From NCBI RefSeq assembly GCF_002982075.1, contig NZ_PUEJ01000004.1:1-64000 (forward strand): a DNA stretch of 64,000 nt, written 5' to 3'. Positions 29,303-39,217 of the stretch are shown here, piece after piece. A model generated the notes under the pieces. It was not told where the DNA came from, ran no database searches, and worked only from the letters and a program-made list of their open reading frames with translations. Made by a program: the position numbers and the translations under genes. How positions within the stretch are numbered: the first letter of the stretch is position 1; each line of letters starts with the position of its first letter. The DNA comes from Labrys okinawensis. Lineage in GTDB: Bacteria; Pseudomonadota; Alphaproteobacteria; Rhizobiales; Labraceae.

Positions 29303-29342
29303 CCGATCTTCTTCAGGTTGAACGAGGGCGCGCTGCCCTGCC

Positions 29343-30587
29343 TCAGCCCTGCTCTTCCTTGGTGACCACCGAGAGCGAGGCGAAACCGTCCTTGTTGTAG
29401 ACATCGTCGCGGAATTCGACCAGGCCTTCCGGCGTCGCCCAGGCTGTGACATAGGCCCAGAACACCGGCACCTTGGCGACCGGGTTCACCGTCGTCTGGG
29501 CGCCAGAGCGGATCACCTCGTCGATACGGTCGCGGGTATATTCCGTTCCCTGCAGGATCCAGGCGACCAACTCGCGTACATCCTGCACACGGGCGCAGCC
29601 GGAGGAATCGAAGCGGTAGTCCGAGCCGAACACAGACTTGTAAGGCGTGTCGTGCATGTAGACGCCATACTGGTTGGCGATGTTGATGCGCACCTGACCG
29701 AGCGAATTGCCGAAGCCCGGATCCTGCCGGAAGCGCATTTTGGTCGCTTCGTCGGTGTTCCAGTTGATCTGCTCGGGCGTGATCTCCTGGCCCTGCGGCG
29801 TGAAGATGCGGATGTGATGGTCGGCCAGATAGCTCGGCTCCTTCTGCATCAGAGGGATCAGGTCCTTCTTGATGATGGAGAGCGGCACCGTCCAGTAAGG
29901 ATTGAAATTGACGTTCTGCACCACGGTCGACAGGATCGGCGAGGGCCGGTCCGGCTTGCCGATCACGGTGGAGTGGCGCTGCTCGACCACGCCGTTGTTC
30001 ACCGCTTCCAGCTCGGTCGCCGGAATGTTCATCATGATGTAGCGGTTGCCCAGATTGCCCATCGAGCGCAGGCGCACGATGTTCATCTGCAGCTGCTTGA
30101 TGCGCACGTCGATCGGGATGGCGAGAGCGGCACGCGAGGTGTCGCCGACGACACCGCTCGCCAGGATGCCATGACGCGACTGGAAGCGCTTCACGGCGCC
30201 GTCGAGATAGGAATCGAAGACGGGCGAGCCGCCCAGGGAGGGCGCCAGATCGCCGGAGGCGATCAGGCGCTGCCGCAGCGAGACGACGTCGGGGCTGCGC
30301 GAACCGAGCTGCAGGCGGCCCTTGCCGGTCACCTCCGGCCAGCCGCCCTGGGCGGCGATTTCGCTATATTTCTGCAGGGCGTTCTGCGTGGCCTGCAAGG
30401 TATAGGCCGAGAAAGTGGGCGAGGAACTGCTGGCCTGCCCGATGGGGCTGGCTACTGAATCGTAGCGTTCCTTCATCTCCATCTGACCCAGGCCGTAGTC
30501 CTGTGCCAATGCCGGCCGCGCCAGCGCGGTGGCGGCGGCCCCCAAGGCCAAAGTGGAGAGAAAACCACGACGAGAATAGTCAGACAT
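29343..30587 (-). CDS. Tat-exported L,D-transpeptidase (YcbB-like)
   Basis: This is a predicted periplasmic peptidoglycan cross-linking enzyme forming 3-3 bonds, or attaching proteins to the wall. The N-terminus is a twin-arginine signal (SRRGFLSTLALGAAATALA, cleaved near ARPALAQ). A peptidoglycan-binding segment follows (GSRSPDVVSLRQRL ... AVKRFQSRHGI). The YkuD catalytic domain near the C-terminus has HDTPYKSVFG and the nucleophile in SSGCARV. The 414-residue layout matches the alphaproteobacterial YcbB-like group. I chose MSDYSRRG at 30587; seven extra upstream residues add nothing. 3-3 cross-links are abundant in Hyphomicrobiales walls. Confidence 0.93.
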   Translation of the reverse strand: MSDYSRRGFLSTLALGAAATALARPALAQDYGLGQMEMKERYDSVASPIGQASSSSPTFSAYTLQATQNALQKYSEIAAQGGWPEVTGKGRLQLGSRSPDVVSLRQRLIASGDLAPSLGGSPVFDSYLDGAVKRFQSRHGILASGVVGDTSRAALAIPIDVRIKQLQMNIVRLRSMGNLGNRYIMMNIPATELEAVNNGVVEQRHSTVIGKPDRPSPILSTVVQNVNFNPYWTVPLSIIKKDLIPLMQKEPSYLADHHIRIFTPQGQEITPEQINWNTDEATKMRFRQDPGFGNSLGQVRINIANQYGVYMHDTPYKSVFGSDYRFDSSGCARVQDVRELVAWILQGTEYTRDRIDEVIRSGAQTTVNPVAKVPVFWAYVTAWATPEGLVEFRDDVYNKDGFASLSVVTKEEQG

Positions 30588-30880
30588 CTTGTTCCAATCC
30601 TGCAGCAAAGCCCGCTTGCGACACGCACCTACCGTACCGGTAATTCCCTGCGGTCATGAATTAACCGAGCCCTATACACGGGATAGGTAAACGAACCGAG
30701 ACCAAAAATTGGAACCCGTCATCGGCCCTTCACTATCCCGCTATACGAAACTTGCGTGGATCCCTATCGCCAGAAAGCGGCAAAACCGGGACAAATGTGG
30801 CAAGTGGCGTCACGATCACCGCGATGTGAGCGCGAAGCCCGACGCGCGTGACATAGTTGCAACAGCCCGCTGATCGCCTC
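30588..30880. other. Intergenic spacer upstream of the L,D-transpeptidase
   Basis: No gene is supported in this 293-bp stretch. It should contain the promoter of the L,D-transpeptidase gene (minus strand) and the 3' end of the small membrane protein transcript. No palindrome is striking. Confidence 0.4.
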
Positions 30881-31288
30881 TCACGGATGGCGCCGCTCGC
30901 GGGAAGCCAAAAAAGCAAGACCGACATAGAGCACGATCAGGACGCCGATCGTCGTCATCATTGCATATTGGCGTCCGAAGATCTCCGGACGGAACAGCGA
31001 GATGACAAAATAGCTGCCGGACGCGATCAGCCAGATCACCCCGCCCCAGGTCGCCGCCATCCACAGGCCGACGGCCGCGACCAGATCGAACACAGCGAAC
31101 ACGATCACGGCACTCTGGGTGAGGACGGGCATATCGAGGAAACGGTCCGGATCGGCCTGCCCGATCCCCAGGATCAGGCACCAATGGATGATGCCCTTGG
31201 CCATCCACAGCACGGCTACGGCACGCATGAACCACAACAGATAGGCGCCGTAGGGCGGGCCGTCGCGGTCAAACTCGATATCGCTCAT
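30881..31288 (-). CDS. Small four-helix membrane protein (DUF6163-like)
   Basis: A 135-residue integral membrane protein with four hydrophobic segments (about residues 17-38, 50-70, 73-93 and 104-122). The start MSDIEFDRDGPPYGAYLLW has an aromatic-rich lead into the first helix. It resembles a small uncharacterised family (probably DUF6163) found next to hemB in Hyphomicrobiales; I recall that association but cannot check it. It diverges from hemB across about 250 bp. Function unknown. Confidence 0.75.
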   Translation of the reverse strand: MSDIEFDRDGPPYGAYLLWFMRAVAVLWMAKGIIHWCLILGIGQADPDRFLDMPVLTQSAVIVFAVFDLVAAVGLWMAATWGGVIWLIASGSYFVISLFRPEIFGRQYAMMTTIGVLIVLYVGLAFLASRERRHP

Positions 31289-31502
31289 CTCGTGCCTCGT
31301 TGCTGCCGATCCTTCTAACCGCGCCAGGAGCCAAGGGCAAATCACCCCGCCGCATGGCGGTGAATGAAATTCGGCCAATGAACGGGACGAACTATATCCC
31401 GCCGTCTCTCCGGTACGTTCCAGGTCTGGCAATCCGGCCCCTGCATTTGCCGCTACCGGGGTGTGACATGACGGCATGCCTGCACTCCGCCGGATGTGAT
31501 AG

Positions 31503-32573
<1,071 letters not shown>

Positions 32574-32592
32574 CGGGCCGCGCCGTCCATCC

Positions 32593-32874
32593 CTACCGGT
32601 CGATATGGCCGAGGTCGCGATCGGGATCGAGCCGGTCGCGCACCAGCTGCTTGAGGGCCTTCACATCGGGAAAGCCGCCGTCGCGCTTGCGCTCCCAGAT
32701 CTCCTGGCCTTCATATTCGATGCGGAAGGCGCCGCCGGTGGCCGGCACCAGCGTGACCTCGCCCAAATCCTCTGAAAAGGTCGAGAGCAGTTCCTGGGCC
32801 ATCCAGGCGGCCCGGAGCAGCCATTGGCATTGCCGACAATAAACGATGGTCACACTGGGCTTGCCGTCACGCAT
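32593..32874 (-). CDS. SelT/SelW/SelH family thioredoxin-like protein (Cys form)
   Basis: This 93-residue protein has the Rdx family fold. The redox motif is YCRQC near residues 13-16; the selenocysteine of SelW is replaced by Cys. The C-terminal part (GGAFRIEYEGQEIWERKRDGGFPDVKALKQLVRDR) is the family hallmark. The start MRDGKPSVTIVYC fits; the open frame runs upstream without family support. It is convergent with hemB, 20 bp stop to stop. Confidence 0.92.
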   Translation of the reverse strand: MRDGKPSVTIVYCRQCQWLLRAAWMAQELLSTFSEDLGEVTLVPATGGAFRIEYEGQEIWERKRDGGFPDVKALKQLVRDRLDPDRDLGHIDR

Positions 32875-33070
32875 CACGAGTCTCGAACCAGGAAAGGGAG
32901 TCGAGGATATCCTCGCCGGCGCCTCAGGAAAAGCACGCGGTTGAGCAAGTCCTTGTTCTGACCGGCGAGGTTGCTGTCCGAATCGCGGCGAGCCTGTACT
33001 CTGACCTGCAGACAGCGCCGATATCAAAATTCGGGTCAACCGGTCTGGCGCGAAGATTCAGGCGGCACCC

Positions 33071-34408
33071 TTGATCCATCGTGTCATCGCCTTGGTTCTC
33101 GTCACCTTGTGCCTGGCTTCCTGTCGCGACAGCCTCGACCCGCAGGAAATCCGCATCTGCCGGCAGACATTGCCCGCCGTGACGCTCGATGCGGAGAGAC
33201 TTACCGTTACCGCCATTGCTCCAGCCTCCGCACCGTTCAAGATGCGCATCGACTACCGGGCGCTGTACCAGGGGCGCAGCAGCAACCACAGCGTATTCTG
33301 CGCCTTCGAACCGAGCTCCCCCGATAACCGGTTCGCCGAGCTGAGCGCCCTGACCGCCGACGGTGGAGCCCTTGCTCCCTGGAAACTCCATCTTCTCAAG
33401 CGCTATTGGCTCGAGCGCCCCGAAGCCGTCCTTGCCGATCCGGGCCCGGGCGAAACCGTGGCCGACGTCCCCGAGGTCCCCGGCGGCGTCGCCTTCCTGG
33501 TGCAGAGCCTGGGCAATGGTGTGCCGACCACGGCGATGACCATGCTGATCGCGGTGGCCTATGCCCTCGTCTTCGGCCTGGTCCAGCGCATCAACCTGGC
33601 CTTCGGGGACTTTGCCACGCTCGGCGGGGTGATGAGCGTTTCCATCATGCTGGTGATGCTGGCGCTCGGCTCCCGGTCCCCGGCCGTGGATCTCGTCGTC
33701 GTCTTCACCGCCGCCGTGGGCCTGGTGGTCGTGGCCGGTCACATGGTCGAGAAGCTGGTCTTTGCTCCCCTTGCCTTCCGCCGCGGCCAGACCATCCTGA
33801 TCGCCACGGTAGCCGTGGCTTCGGTCATGCGCGAAGCGATGCGCGTCGCCCAAGGGCCCAACGATCGCTGGGCGCCGCCGATCACCAGCCCCTATCTGCC
33901 CGTGGTGCGATCGGGCAATTTCGTCGTGCACATCACCGTCATGCAGATGTCGATCGGTGCGGGGGCCGCCCTCGTCGCCCTCGCCGTCGTCCTGCTGATG
34001 CGCCGGAGCGAGTTTGGCCGGCGCTGGCGCGCGATATCGGATGATGCCCTGATGGCCAATCTCGTCGGAATATCGAGCCGCGGCATGCTGGCCCTGACCT
34101 TCGGCCTCGCCTCCGCGCTGGCCGGTTTCGCCGGCTTCATCATGACGGTCTATTATGGTGGGGGTGACGCCTATGGCGGAGCCATGATCGGCCTCAAAGG
34201 CTTGGTCGCAGCCGTCATCGGCGGCATCGGTTCGATCGAAGGGGCCTTGCTCGGCGGACTGGTGCTCGGCCTGTTCGAGGTCATATGGCAGGCCTATTTT
34301 CCGATCGAACATCGCGACGTGGCCGTAATGACCTTTCTCGTCCTCATGCTGATTTTCCGCCCGGGCGGACTGTTCGGCTTCGCCGATGCCACCCCCCGGC
34401 AGGTCTGA
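33071..34408 (+). CDS. LivH-type ABC permease with lipoprotein-like N-terminal domain
   Basis: The C-terminal 300 residues are a branched-chain amino acid (LivH) type permease: eight or so membrane helices, YALVFGLVQRINLAFGDFATLGG and the FAGFIMTVYYGG ... GLKGLVAAVIGGIGSIEGA loop typical of HAAT permeases. The first 140 residues are unusual: a hydrophobic leader ending in a lipobox-like LASC (Cys 18), then a soluble segment with two more cysteines. The start seems to be TTG at 33071. No LivM, ATPase or binding protein is nearby, so it is an orphan permease. The N-terminal signal followed by permease implies the soluble part is periplasmic. Confidence 0.82.
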   Translation: MIHRVIALVLVTLCLASCRDSLDPQEIRICRQTLPAVTLDAERLTVTAIAPASAPFKMRIDYRALYQGRSSNHSVFCAFEPSSPDNRFAELSALTADGGALAPWKLHLLKRYWLERPEAVLADPGPGETVADVPEVPGGVAFLVQSLGNGVPTTAMTMLIAVAYALVFGLVQRINLAFGDFATLGGVMSVSIMLVMLALGSRSPAVDLVVVFTAAVGLVVVAGHMVEKLVFAPLAFRRGQTILIATVAVASVMREAMRVAQGPNDRWAPPITSPYLPVVRSGNFVVHITVMQMSIGAGAALVALAVVLLMRRSEFGRRWRAISDDALMANLVGISSRGMLALTFGLASALAGFAGFIMTVYYGGGDAYGGAMIGLKGLVAAVIGGIGSIEGALLGGLVLGLFEVIWQAYFPIEHRDVAVMTFLVLMLIFRPGGLFGFADATPRQV

Positions 34409-34516
34409 GGAGTGGCTTCAAAAACGGCGCCGGGCGCGATAATTTGATGTCGCCCGGCAGCGGGACTCTGGCGGGACGCGGCGCCCGGTGGTAGCTTTCG
34501 CCTTCATGCATGGAGA

Positions 34517-35272
34517 ATGGCGTTGAGCATTGAAATACGCGACTCACCGCAATTCTATCTGACCGCGCCGTCGCCCTGTCCCTATCTGAAGGGCAAGCAG
34601 GAACGCAAAGTGTTCACCCACCTGATCGGTGAACGGGCTGCGCGCCTCAACGACGTGCTCAGCCATGGTGGTTTCCGCCGTTCGCAAACCATCGCCTACC
34701 GCCCGGCCTGCGAGAATTGCAAGGCTTGCGTTTCGGTGCGCGTGCCGGTTGCCGATTTCATCAGGACGAAGTCCTTCCGCCGCGTGCTGGCCGACAATCG
34801 CGACGTGGTTTCGCAAATGCGCGGCGCCGCGCCGACCTCGGAACAATATTCCACCTTTCGGGCCTATCTCGACCAGCGCCATGCCGATGGCGGCATGGCC
34901 GACATGACGGTGCTCGACTATGCGATGATGGTCGAGGACACCCATGTGAACACGCAATTGGTCGAGTACCGCCTATCCGGCGCCGGCTTGCCGTTGAACC
35001 GGCAAGGTGAGGGTCCGCTGATCGGAGTTTCGCTCACCGACGTGCTGGCCGACGGCCTGTCCATGGTCTACTCGTTCTATGAGCCCGCCATGGCGGGACG
35101 CAGCGTCGGCACTTTCATGATCCTGGACCATATTGCCCGTACGCAGGCGATGGGGCTGCCCTATCTCTATCTGGGCTACTGGGTCGAGGGATCGCGCAAG
35201 ATGGCCTATAAGGGGCGCTTCCTGCCGCAGGAGCGGCTTGGTCCCAATGGCTGGGATCGCGTCGAGAAATAG
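34517..35272 (+). CDS. bpt: Aspartate/glutamate leucyltransferase (arginyltransferase family)
   Basis: This enzyme transfers leucine (or arginine) from aminoacyl-tRNA to N-terminal Asp/Glu of proteins, creating a ClpS/ClpAP N-degron. The 251-residue protein has the ATE N-terminal cysteine block ([37 protein letters not shown]) and the C-terminal acyltransferase domain ([17 protein letters not shown]). Bacterial members with this length are named Bpt; older annotations call them arginyltransferase (ate). The hemB-ate proximity is common in alphaproteobacteria. Confidence 0.94.
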   Translation: MALSIEIRDSPQFYLTAPSPCPYLKGKQERKVFTHLIGERAARLNDVLSHGGFRRSQTIAYRPACENCKACVSVRVPVADFIRTKSFRRVLADNRDVVSQMRGAAPTSEQYSTFRAYLDQRHADGGMADMTVLDYAMMVEDTHVNTQLVEYRLSGAGLPLNRQGEGPLIGVSLTDVLADGLSMVYSFYEPAMAGRSVGTFMILDHIARTQAMGLPYLYLGYWVEGSRKMAYKGRFLPQERLGPNGWDRVEK

Positions 35273-35466
35273 GCGCCCGGCTCATCGCCTGTCATCTTTT
35301 CTGAAAAACGTTCAGGCCCCTCCGGCACGGCCCCTCGCCCCCTTCACCCATGTTTCTGAACGCCAGATGACCAGAGCGTTCGCGCCTCGTTCAGGCAGCT
35401 GATGGCATCGTGTCCTCATTGCTCCTCGAGTTCCCATGAGCTCGAGACCCCTCAATGAGGTAACCG

Positions 35467-35808
35467 ATGAATATTCTCGGCAAGACCATGATTGCGGCCT
35501 CCTTCGCGCTGACGGGCCTTGTGGCCAGTGTCGGCACGTCGTCGGCCATGAACGTCGCTCCCGTGGCACCGGGCGCCTCGCCGCTGGTTCAGGATGTCCG
35601 TTGGGGCTGCGGCCCCGGCTGGCAACCCAATCGCTGGGGCCGCTGCGTCCCGATCCGCCGTCCCTACTATGGCTATGGCGGCGGGTATGGGTATGGCCGC
35701 GGCTGGGGTCCTCCTCATCCCCGCTGGGGCTGGCGCGATGGCTACCGTCCCCGCTATGGCGGCTGGGATCGCCCCTACTACCGTGAGCGCCGCTGGGACA
35801 ATTATTGA
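35467..35808 (+). CDS. Small exported GCG_CRPN-type protein
   Basis: A 113-residue secreted protein. The signal peptide spans about residues 1-27 (MNILGKTMIAASFALTGLVA). The mature part has the GCG_CRPN pattern WGCGPGWQPNRWGRCVP followed by a Gly/Tyr/Arg/Trp-rich repeat-like tail (YYGYGGGYGYGRGWG). Such proteins are frequent in Hyphomicrobiales and have no known role. An AGGTA-type ribosome binding site directly precedes the ATG. Confidence 0.85.
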   Translation: MNILGKTMIAASFALTGLVASVGTSSAMNVAPVAPGASPLVQDVRWGCGPGWQPNRWGRCVPIRRPYYGYGGGYGYGRGWGPPHPRWGWRDGYRPRYGGWDRPYYRERRWDNY

Positions 35809-36078
35809 GCCTATCAAACGAGTTCCTGGGGGCGGTAGCGTATAGCCGCCCCCCTCCTCCTACCCGGCCGAGCCACCGGTGTCTTGCGTAATTGGCTCAC
35901 ATTCGGAAACGGTGCCCCAGGCAAGCGCCCTTATCGCGTAGGCAAGACGCTGTACGGGTGCTTTCGCGGACACTCGGCCAAACGCGGCTTGTCAGGCTGC
36001 AATGCCGCGCCAGACCGGTGTCCGTGCCTGACGGCACCGTTTTGATTCCAAGCTCCGCTGGTGCTCCCGCGCTTTGCT

Positions 36079-37017
36079 TCAAGAGACCGCGAGCGGATCC
36101 AGCCGGGCTGCCGCTTCCACGACGGCTTGCCTTTCGGGCATGCCATCCCAGCCATTGCCGAGTTCGCATTTGAGGCTTGCGGCCGCACTGGCAAAGCGGG
36201 CGGCATCGATCACAGGCCGCCCCTCTGCCAGTCCGGCGGCCAGCGCGCCGTGAAACACATCTCCTGCCCCGGTGGTGTCGAGCACGTTGACCGGCAGGGC
36301 GGGAACCAGGGTCAGAACGTCGTCAACCCACCATAGCGATCCGCGGGCGCCCAATGTGACGCCGAATGTACCGCCGAGGCGCCGGGACAGCGCGTCGCAG
36401 CCCTTCGCATCCGGTTGCCCCCCGTCACTGGCGAGCGCAAACCCCTCCTCGGAGAACACCGGCAGGCTCGCCCGTCGCGCCAATTCCAACAGGAGAACCG
36501 GATCGGTGACCTCCGCATCGAGCACCGAAGGGACTCCCGCCGCAGCCGCCGCATCCAGCGCCGCAAGAGAAGCCTCGTGCCAATTGATGTCGGCAAGCAC
36601 CGCGCCGGCCCTGGCGATGTCCTGCAGCGGCAGGTGGGCCGCCGAGGCTGGCAGGTCGGTATGGTCATGCCCGACGATGAACCGTTCGCCCTGGCGGTCG
36701 ACGATCACCACGGCGGTGATCGTGTTCATCTCCCCGCTGCATTTGACGCCTTCGATCCCGACTCCGTGACGGCGCAGGCGCTCGCACAGAAAAGCCGCTT
36801 CGGCATCATTGCCCAGACGGCTCCACAATTCGGCCGGCTGCAGCAGACGCGCACAGGCAACGGCAGCCGTCGCCGCCGGCCCACCCCCACGCTTGAAATG
36901 ATGGCGTGCCGTAACCTTGACCGCCTGCCGTGGCATTTCGTCGATTTCCAGCACCTGGTCCACCGTGGTGGCGCCGACACAGATGACCGGTCGTCCGGTT
37001 TTCATAGGCTCTTGCAT
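36079..37017 (-). CDS. PfkB family sugar kinase
   Basis: A 312-residue ribokinase-fold kinase. The N-terminal VICVGATTVDQVLEI strand and HFKRGGGPAATAAVACARL substrate loop, and the C-terminal DTTGAGDVFHGALAAGL (catalytic Asp and anion hole), are complete. The substrate is not clear from sequence; related proteins phosphorylate ribose, fructose or sulfofructose (YihV-like). I chose the ATG at 37017 with an AGGG ribosome binding site; another ATG four codons later is possible. It is not in an operon with other sugar genes here. Confidence 0.9.
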   Translation of the reverse strand: MQEPMKTGRPVICVGATTVDQVLEIDEMPRQAVKVTARHHFKRGGGPAATAAVACARLLQPAELWSRLGNDAEAAFLCERLRRHGVGIEGVKCSGEMNTITAVVIVDRQGERFIVGHDHTDLPASAAHLPLQDIARAGAVLADINWHEASLAALDAAAAAGVPSVLDAEVTDPVLLLELARRASLPVFSEEGFALASDGGQPDAKGCDALSRRLGGTFGVTLGARGSLWWVDDVLTLVPALPVNVLDTTGAGDVFHGALAAGLAEGRPVIDAARFASAAASLKCELGNGWDGMPERQAVVEAAARLDPLAVS

Positions 37018-37843
37018 GATCGCCCTGCCTTCGCCGCCGGAGCGTGCCGCCAGCTGCTCTTTTTCGGGATGTTTCCTCACGGCGATATTAAGGGCAGTTT
37101 GTCAGACAAAACAATGTGACAATCCACCCTCCAGCGTGGCCGAGACGGCGCGAAGCGGCATTGAAACGGCTTGGCAAGCCTGACCAAACGTAAGCTTCCC
37201 TATCGATATAACACCCGCGTCACGCTCGTGCTGGTGTTGTCGAGCCAACATTCGGGAAGATCGAGGAAGCGCGCATGTTGCACCTATGGACAAGAGCGCT
37301 CGCCTCGTACTGCCGTAATAAATTACCAGTGGACTTGGTCGCTCACGCTCATCGAGGCACGATGAAAAGCCCGGTCCGCACAAACGCAGCCGCGCCTTCT
37401 GATATCAGGCAAGCGGGTGGCTCGAATTGGGCACCCGACCTCCGGATCCGGTCAATCGTGAGGGGGCGGATTCGGAATGTCATCATGGCTGAAACCGATT
37501 TCGGCTCGATTCTTTCGGGTCGACATCCGATGGGCCTGCTGGCGCTATTCACAGGCCCGGTACGCCTGACGGCGAATGCGCAAATTGGCAATGAGGCTGA
37601 CAGGCACCATCGTCACCGACAGAGATTCATCGGCTGTTGCGATGCAAGATTGGACCAGACCGCCCGGTAGCGATGCAAGCGCGTGGCTACCAGGCGGACC
37701 TTTCGCGACCGCCCAACCCAGGAGCTAGGACTATCGCCTATCTGACTAACCATCCCCCCTCCGAGTTGTCGAAGGGAACCAAGACGCATTTTGCACCTAT
37801 CAATACGACCGATCGCACGGATGAGATCGAGGAAAGTTCGCCT
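37018..37843. other. Long spacer without supportable gene
   Basis: This 826-bp interval contains the promoter of the PfkB kinase gene (minus strand) and the leader of the acetyltransferase gene (plus strand). Open frames of 60-130 codons exist but show no family features, signal peptide or convincing ribosome binding sites. It may be decayed coding sequence; I could not recognise a parent. Confidence 0.45.
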
Positions 37844-38404
37844 ATGCCCCTTCTGTCGGCATTCACCGTCGCTCCCACCATCGAGACATCACGCTTGATT
37901 TTGCGTGCGCACAAACCCGGCGATCTGGAGAGCCTCACGGCCATGTGGGCAGAGCCCGCGGTGCTTCGTTATGTACGCAAATCCCCTTATCCGCGGGAAG
38001 AAGTGTGGACTCGCATGCTGCGCTATGCCGGCCATTGGCTCTGGATGGGGTTCGGCTTCTGGATCGTGTCCGACAAGACCGATGGCCGCTTCCTTGGTGA
38101 GGTCGGCATTCATAATTTCGAGCGCGACATGGAGCCGGAATTTTCAGGTACGCCCGAACTCGGCTACTCCCTGATCGGGGCGGCCCACGGCAAGGGCTAT
38201 GCCACCGAGGCGGCCAAGGCGGTTCTGAGCTGGTTCGACAGTCATATCGATCTGCCGTACACCAACTGCATGACGAGCCCCGACAACATCCACTCCCAGC
38301 GGGTCGCGCTCAAATGCGGCTATGAATATCTGCGCCAATCCATTCATCTGGGCTCCCCGGTTGCGATCTTTCGCAGGCGCAGAGTCGTCGCCTCGTCGCC
38401 ATGA
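37844..38404 (+). CDS. GNAT family N-acetyltransferase (RimJ/RimL type)
   Basis: A 186-residue acetyltransferase of the RimJ/RimL (Acetyltransf_3) type. ETSRLILRAHKPGDLESLTAMW is the family start; GRFLGEVGIHNFERD and ELGYSLIGAAHGKGYATEAAKAVLSWF carry the acetyl-CoA pyrophosphate loop (GKGYATEA), and DNIHSQRVALKCGYEYL is motif B. The ATG at 37844 has GAGGAAAG eight bases upstream, so the 69-residue upstream extension is rejected. The acceptor is unknown. A strong hairpin terminator follows 75 bp downstream. Confidence 0.9.
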   Translation: MPLLSAFTVAPTIETSRLILRAHKPGDLESLTAMWAEPAVLRYVRKSPYPREEVWTRMLRYAGHWLWMGFGFWIVSDKTDGRFLGEVGIHNFERDMEPEFSGTPELGYSLIGAAHGKGYATEAAKAVLSWFDSHIDLPYTNCMTSPDNIHSQRVALKCGYEYLRQSIHLGSPVAIFRRRRVVASSP

Positions 38405-38478
38405 TTCCGATGTGAAGGCACGGCTCGATTGGCTCGATGACGTTAGGGACGGTAAAACCTTGACTGAAATTCGGACAA

Positions 38479-38513
38479 AAAAGCTTGCCGGCGGGAAGCG
38501 CCGGCAAGCTTTT
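38479..38513. terminator. Strong hairpin terminator
   Basis: AAAGCTTGCCGGC (38480-38492) and GCCGGCAAGCTTT (38500-38512) pair perfectly with a 7-base loop, extended by one more A-T pair. It follows the acetyltransferase gene. The minus-strand reading has an even better T-run, so it can stop both directions. Confidence 0.85.
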
Positions 38514-38691
38514 GCCAGAATGGAAACTGATCCGAGCTGATGAAAGTTCCTCTTTTTTCTTTGGCAGACTCGGTCTATCACCGGGGTGTGCCGTACCTTC
38601 GCCGTATTCATGATCACACAAATAGGCATTCCGGCTGAGGAATATCCAGAGTCGGCGGCGGGCGATATCCGCCGAAAATGAGGGAGTTAGA

Positions 38692-39147
38692 ATGATGCTT
38701 CGTTCCGCCATCATTGGTACCGGACTACTGATCGCCAGTGCGGTCGCGCTGGCTGCGCCGGCGCAAGCGCTCACCATGAAGGAGTGCAGCGACAAATATC
38801 AGGCGGCCAAGACCGCGAATACGCTCAACGGCGCCACCTGGAACGATTTCCGCAAGGCACAATGCGGCACGGAAGCGACGCCGGCTGCCACGGCGCCGGC
38901 AGCACCTGCGGCTCCGGCCGCGACGACGGCCGCCAAGCCGGCTCCGACCGCCGCTCCTTCGGGCAGCGCCGTGTTCCCGTCGGCCGTCGATCCCAAATAT
39001 GCCAAGGAGTCGGCCGGCAAGCAGCGCATGCACACCTGCCTCGACCAGTACAATGCCAACAAGGCCAACAACGGCAATGGCGGCCTGAAATGGATTCAGA
39101 AGGGCGGCGGCTATTACAGCGAATGCAACAAGAAGCTGAAGGGCTAA
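38692..39147 (+). CDS. Small exported protein with duplicated Cys-containing motif
   Basis: A 151-residue secreted protein: signal peptide about 1-26 (ending AAPAQA), then a motif CSDKYQAAKTANTLNG ending WNDFRKAQC, an Ala/Pro/Thr-rich linker (residues about 60-95), and a second related motif CLDQYNANKANNGNGGLKW ending YYSEC. The two motifs look like an internal duplication, each with two cysteines that probably form a disulfide. Related exported proteins are common in Hyphomicrobiales (sometimes called PsiF-like) but I know no function. A terminator follows immediately. Confidence 0.82.
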   Translation: MMLRSAIIGTGLLIASAVALAAPAQALTMKECSDKYQAAKTANTLNGATWNDFRKAQCGTEATPAATAPAAPAAPAATTAAKPAPTAAPSGSAVFPSAVDPKYAKESAGKQRMHTCLDQYNANKANNGNGGLKWIQKGGGYYSECNKKLKG

Positions 39148-39167
39148 TTCTCTTCTTCATGTTCATG

Positions 39168-39200
39168 CGGCCGCGGACCTTCTCCGCGGCCGTTTTCTTT
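39168..39200 (+). terminator. Rho-independent terminator
   Basis: CGGCCGCGGA and TCCGCGGCCG form a perfect 10-bp stem with loop CCTTC, followed by TTTTCTTT. It ends the transcript of the small exported protein gene. Confidence 0.9.
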
Positions 39201-39217
39201 GCATCAATGCGAGGCGG

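Noticed and set aside
32593-32874. Possibility that the SelW-like protein uses selenocysteine
   Set aside because: The redox motif is CRQC with an ordinary Cys codon; there is no in-frame TGA.
35892-36173. Overlapping 90-codon frames on both strands after the GCG_CRPN protein gene
   Set aside because: Neither has a ribosome binding site or any recognisable feature, and they overlap the 3' end of the PfkB kinase gene. The spacer has a weak hairpin near 36023 but no gene I can support.
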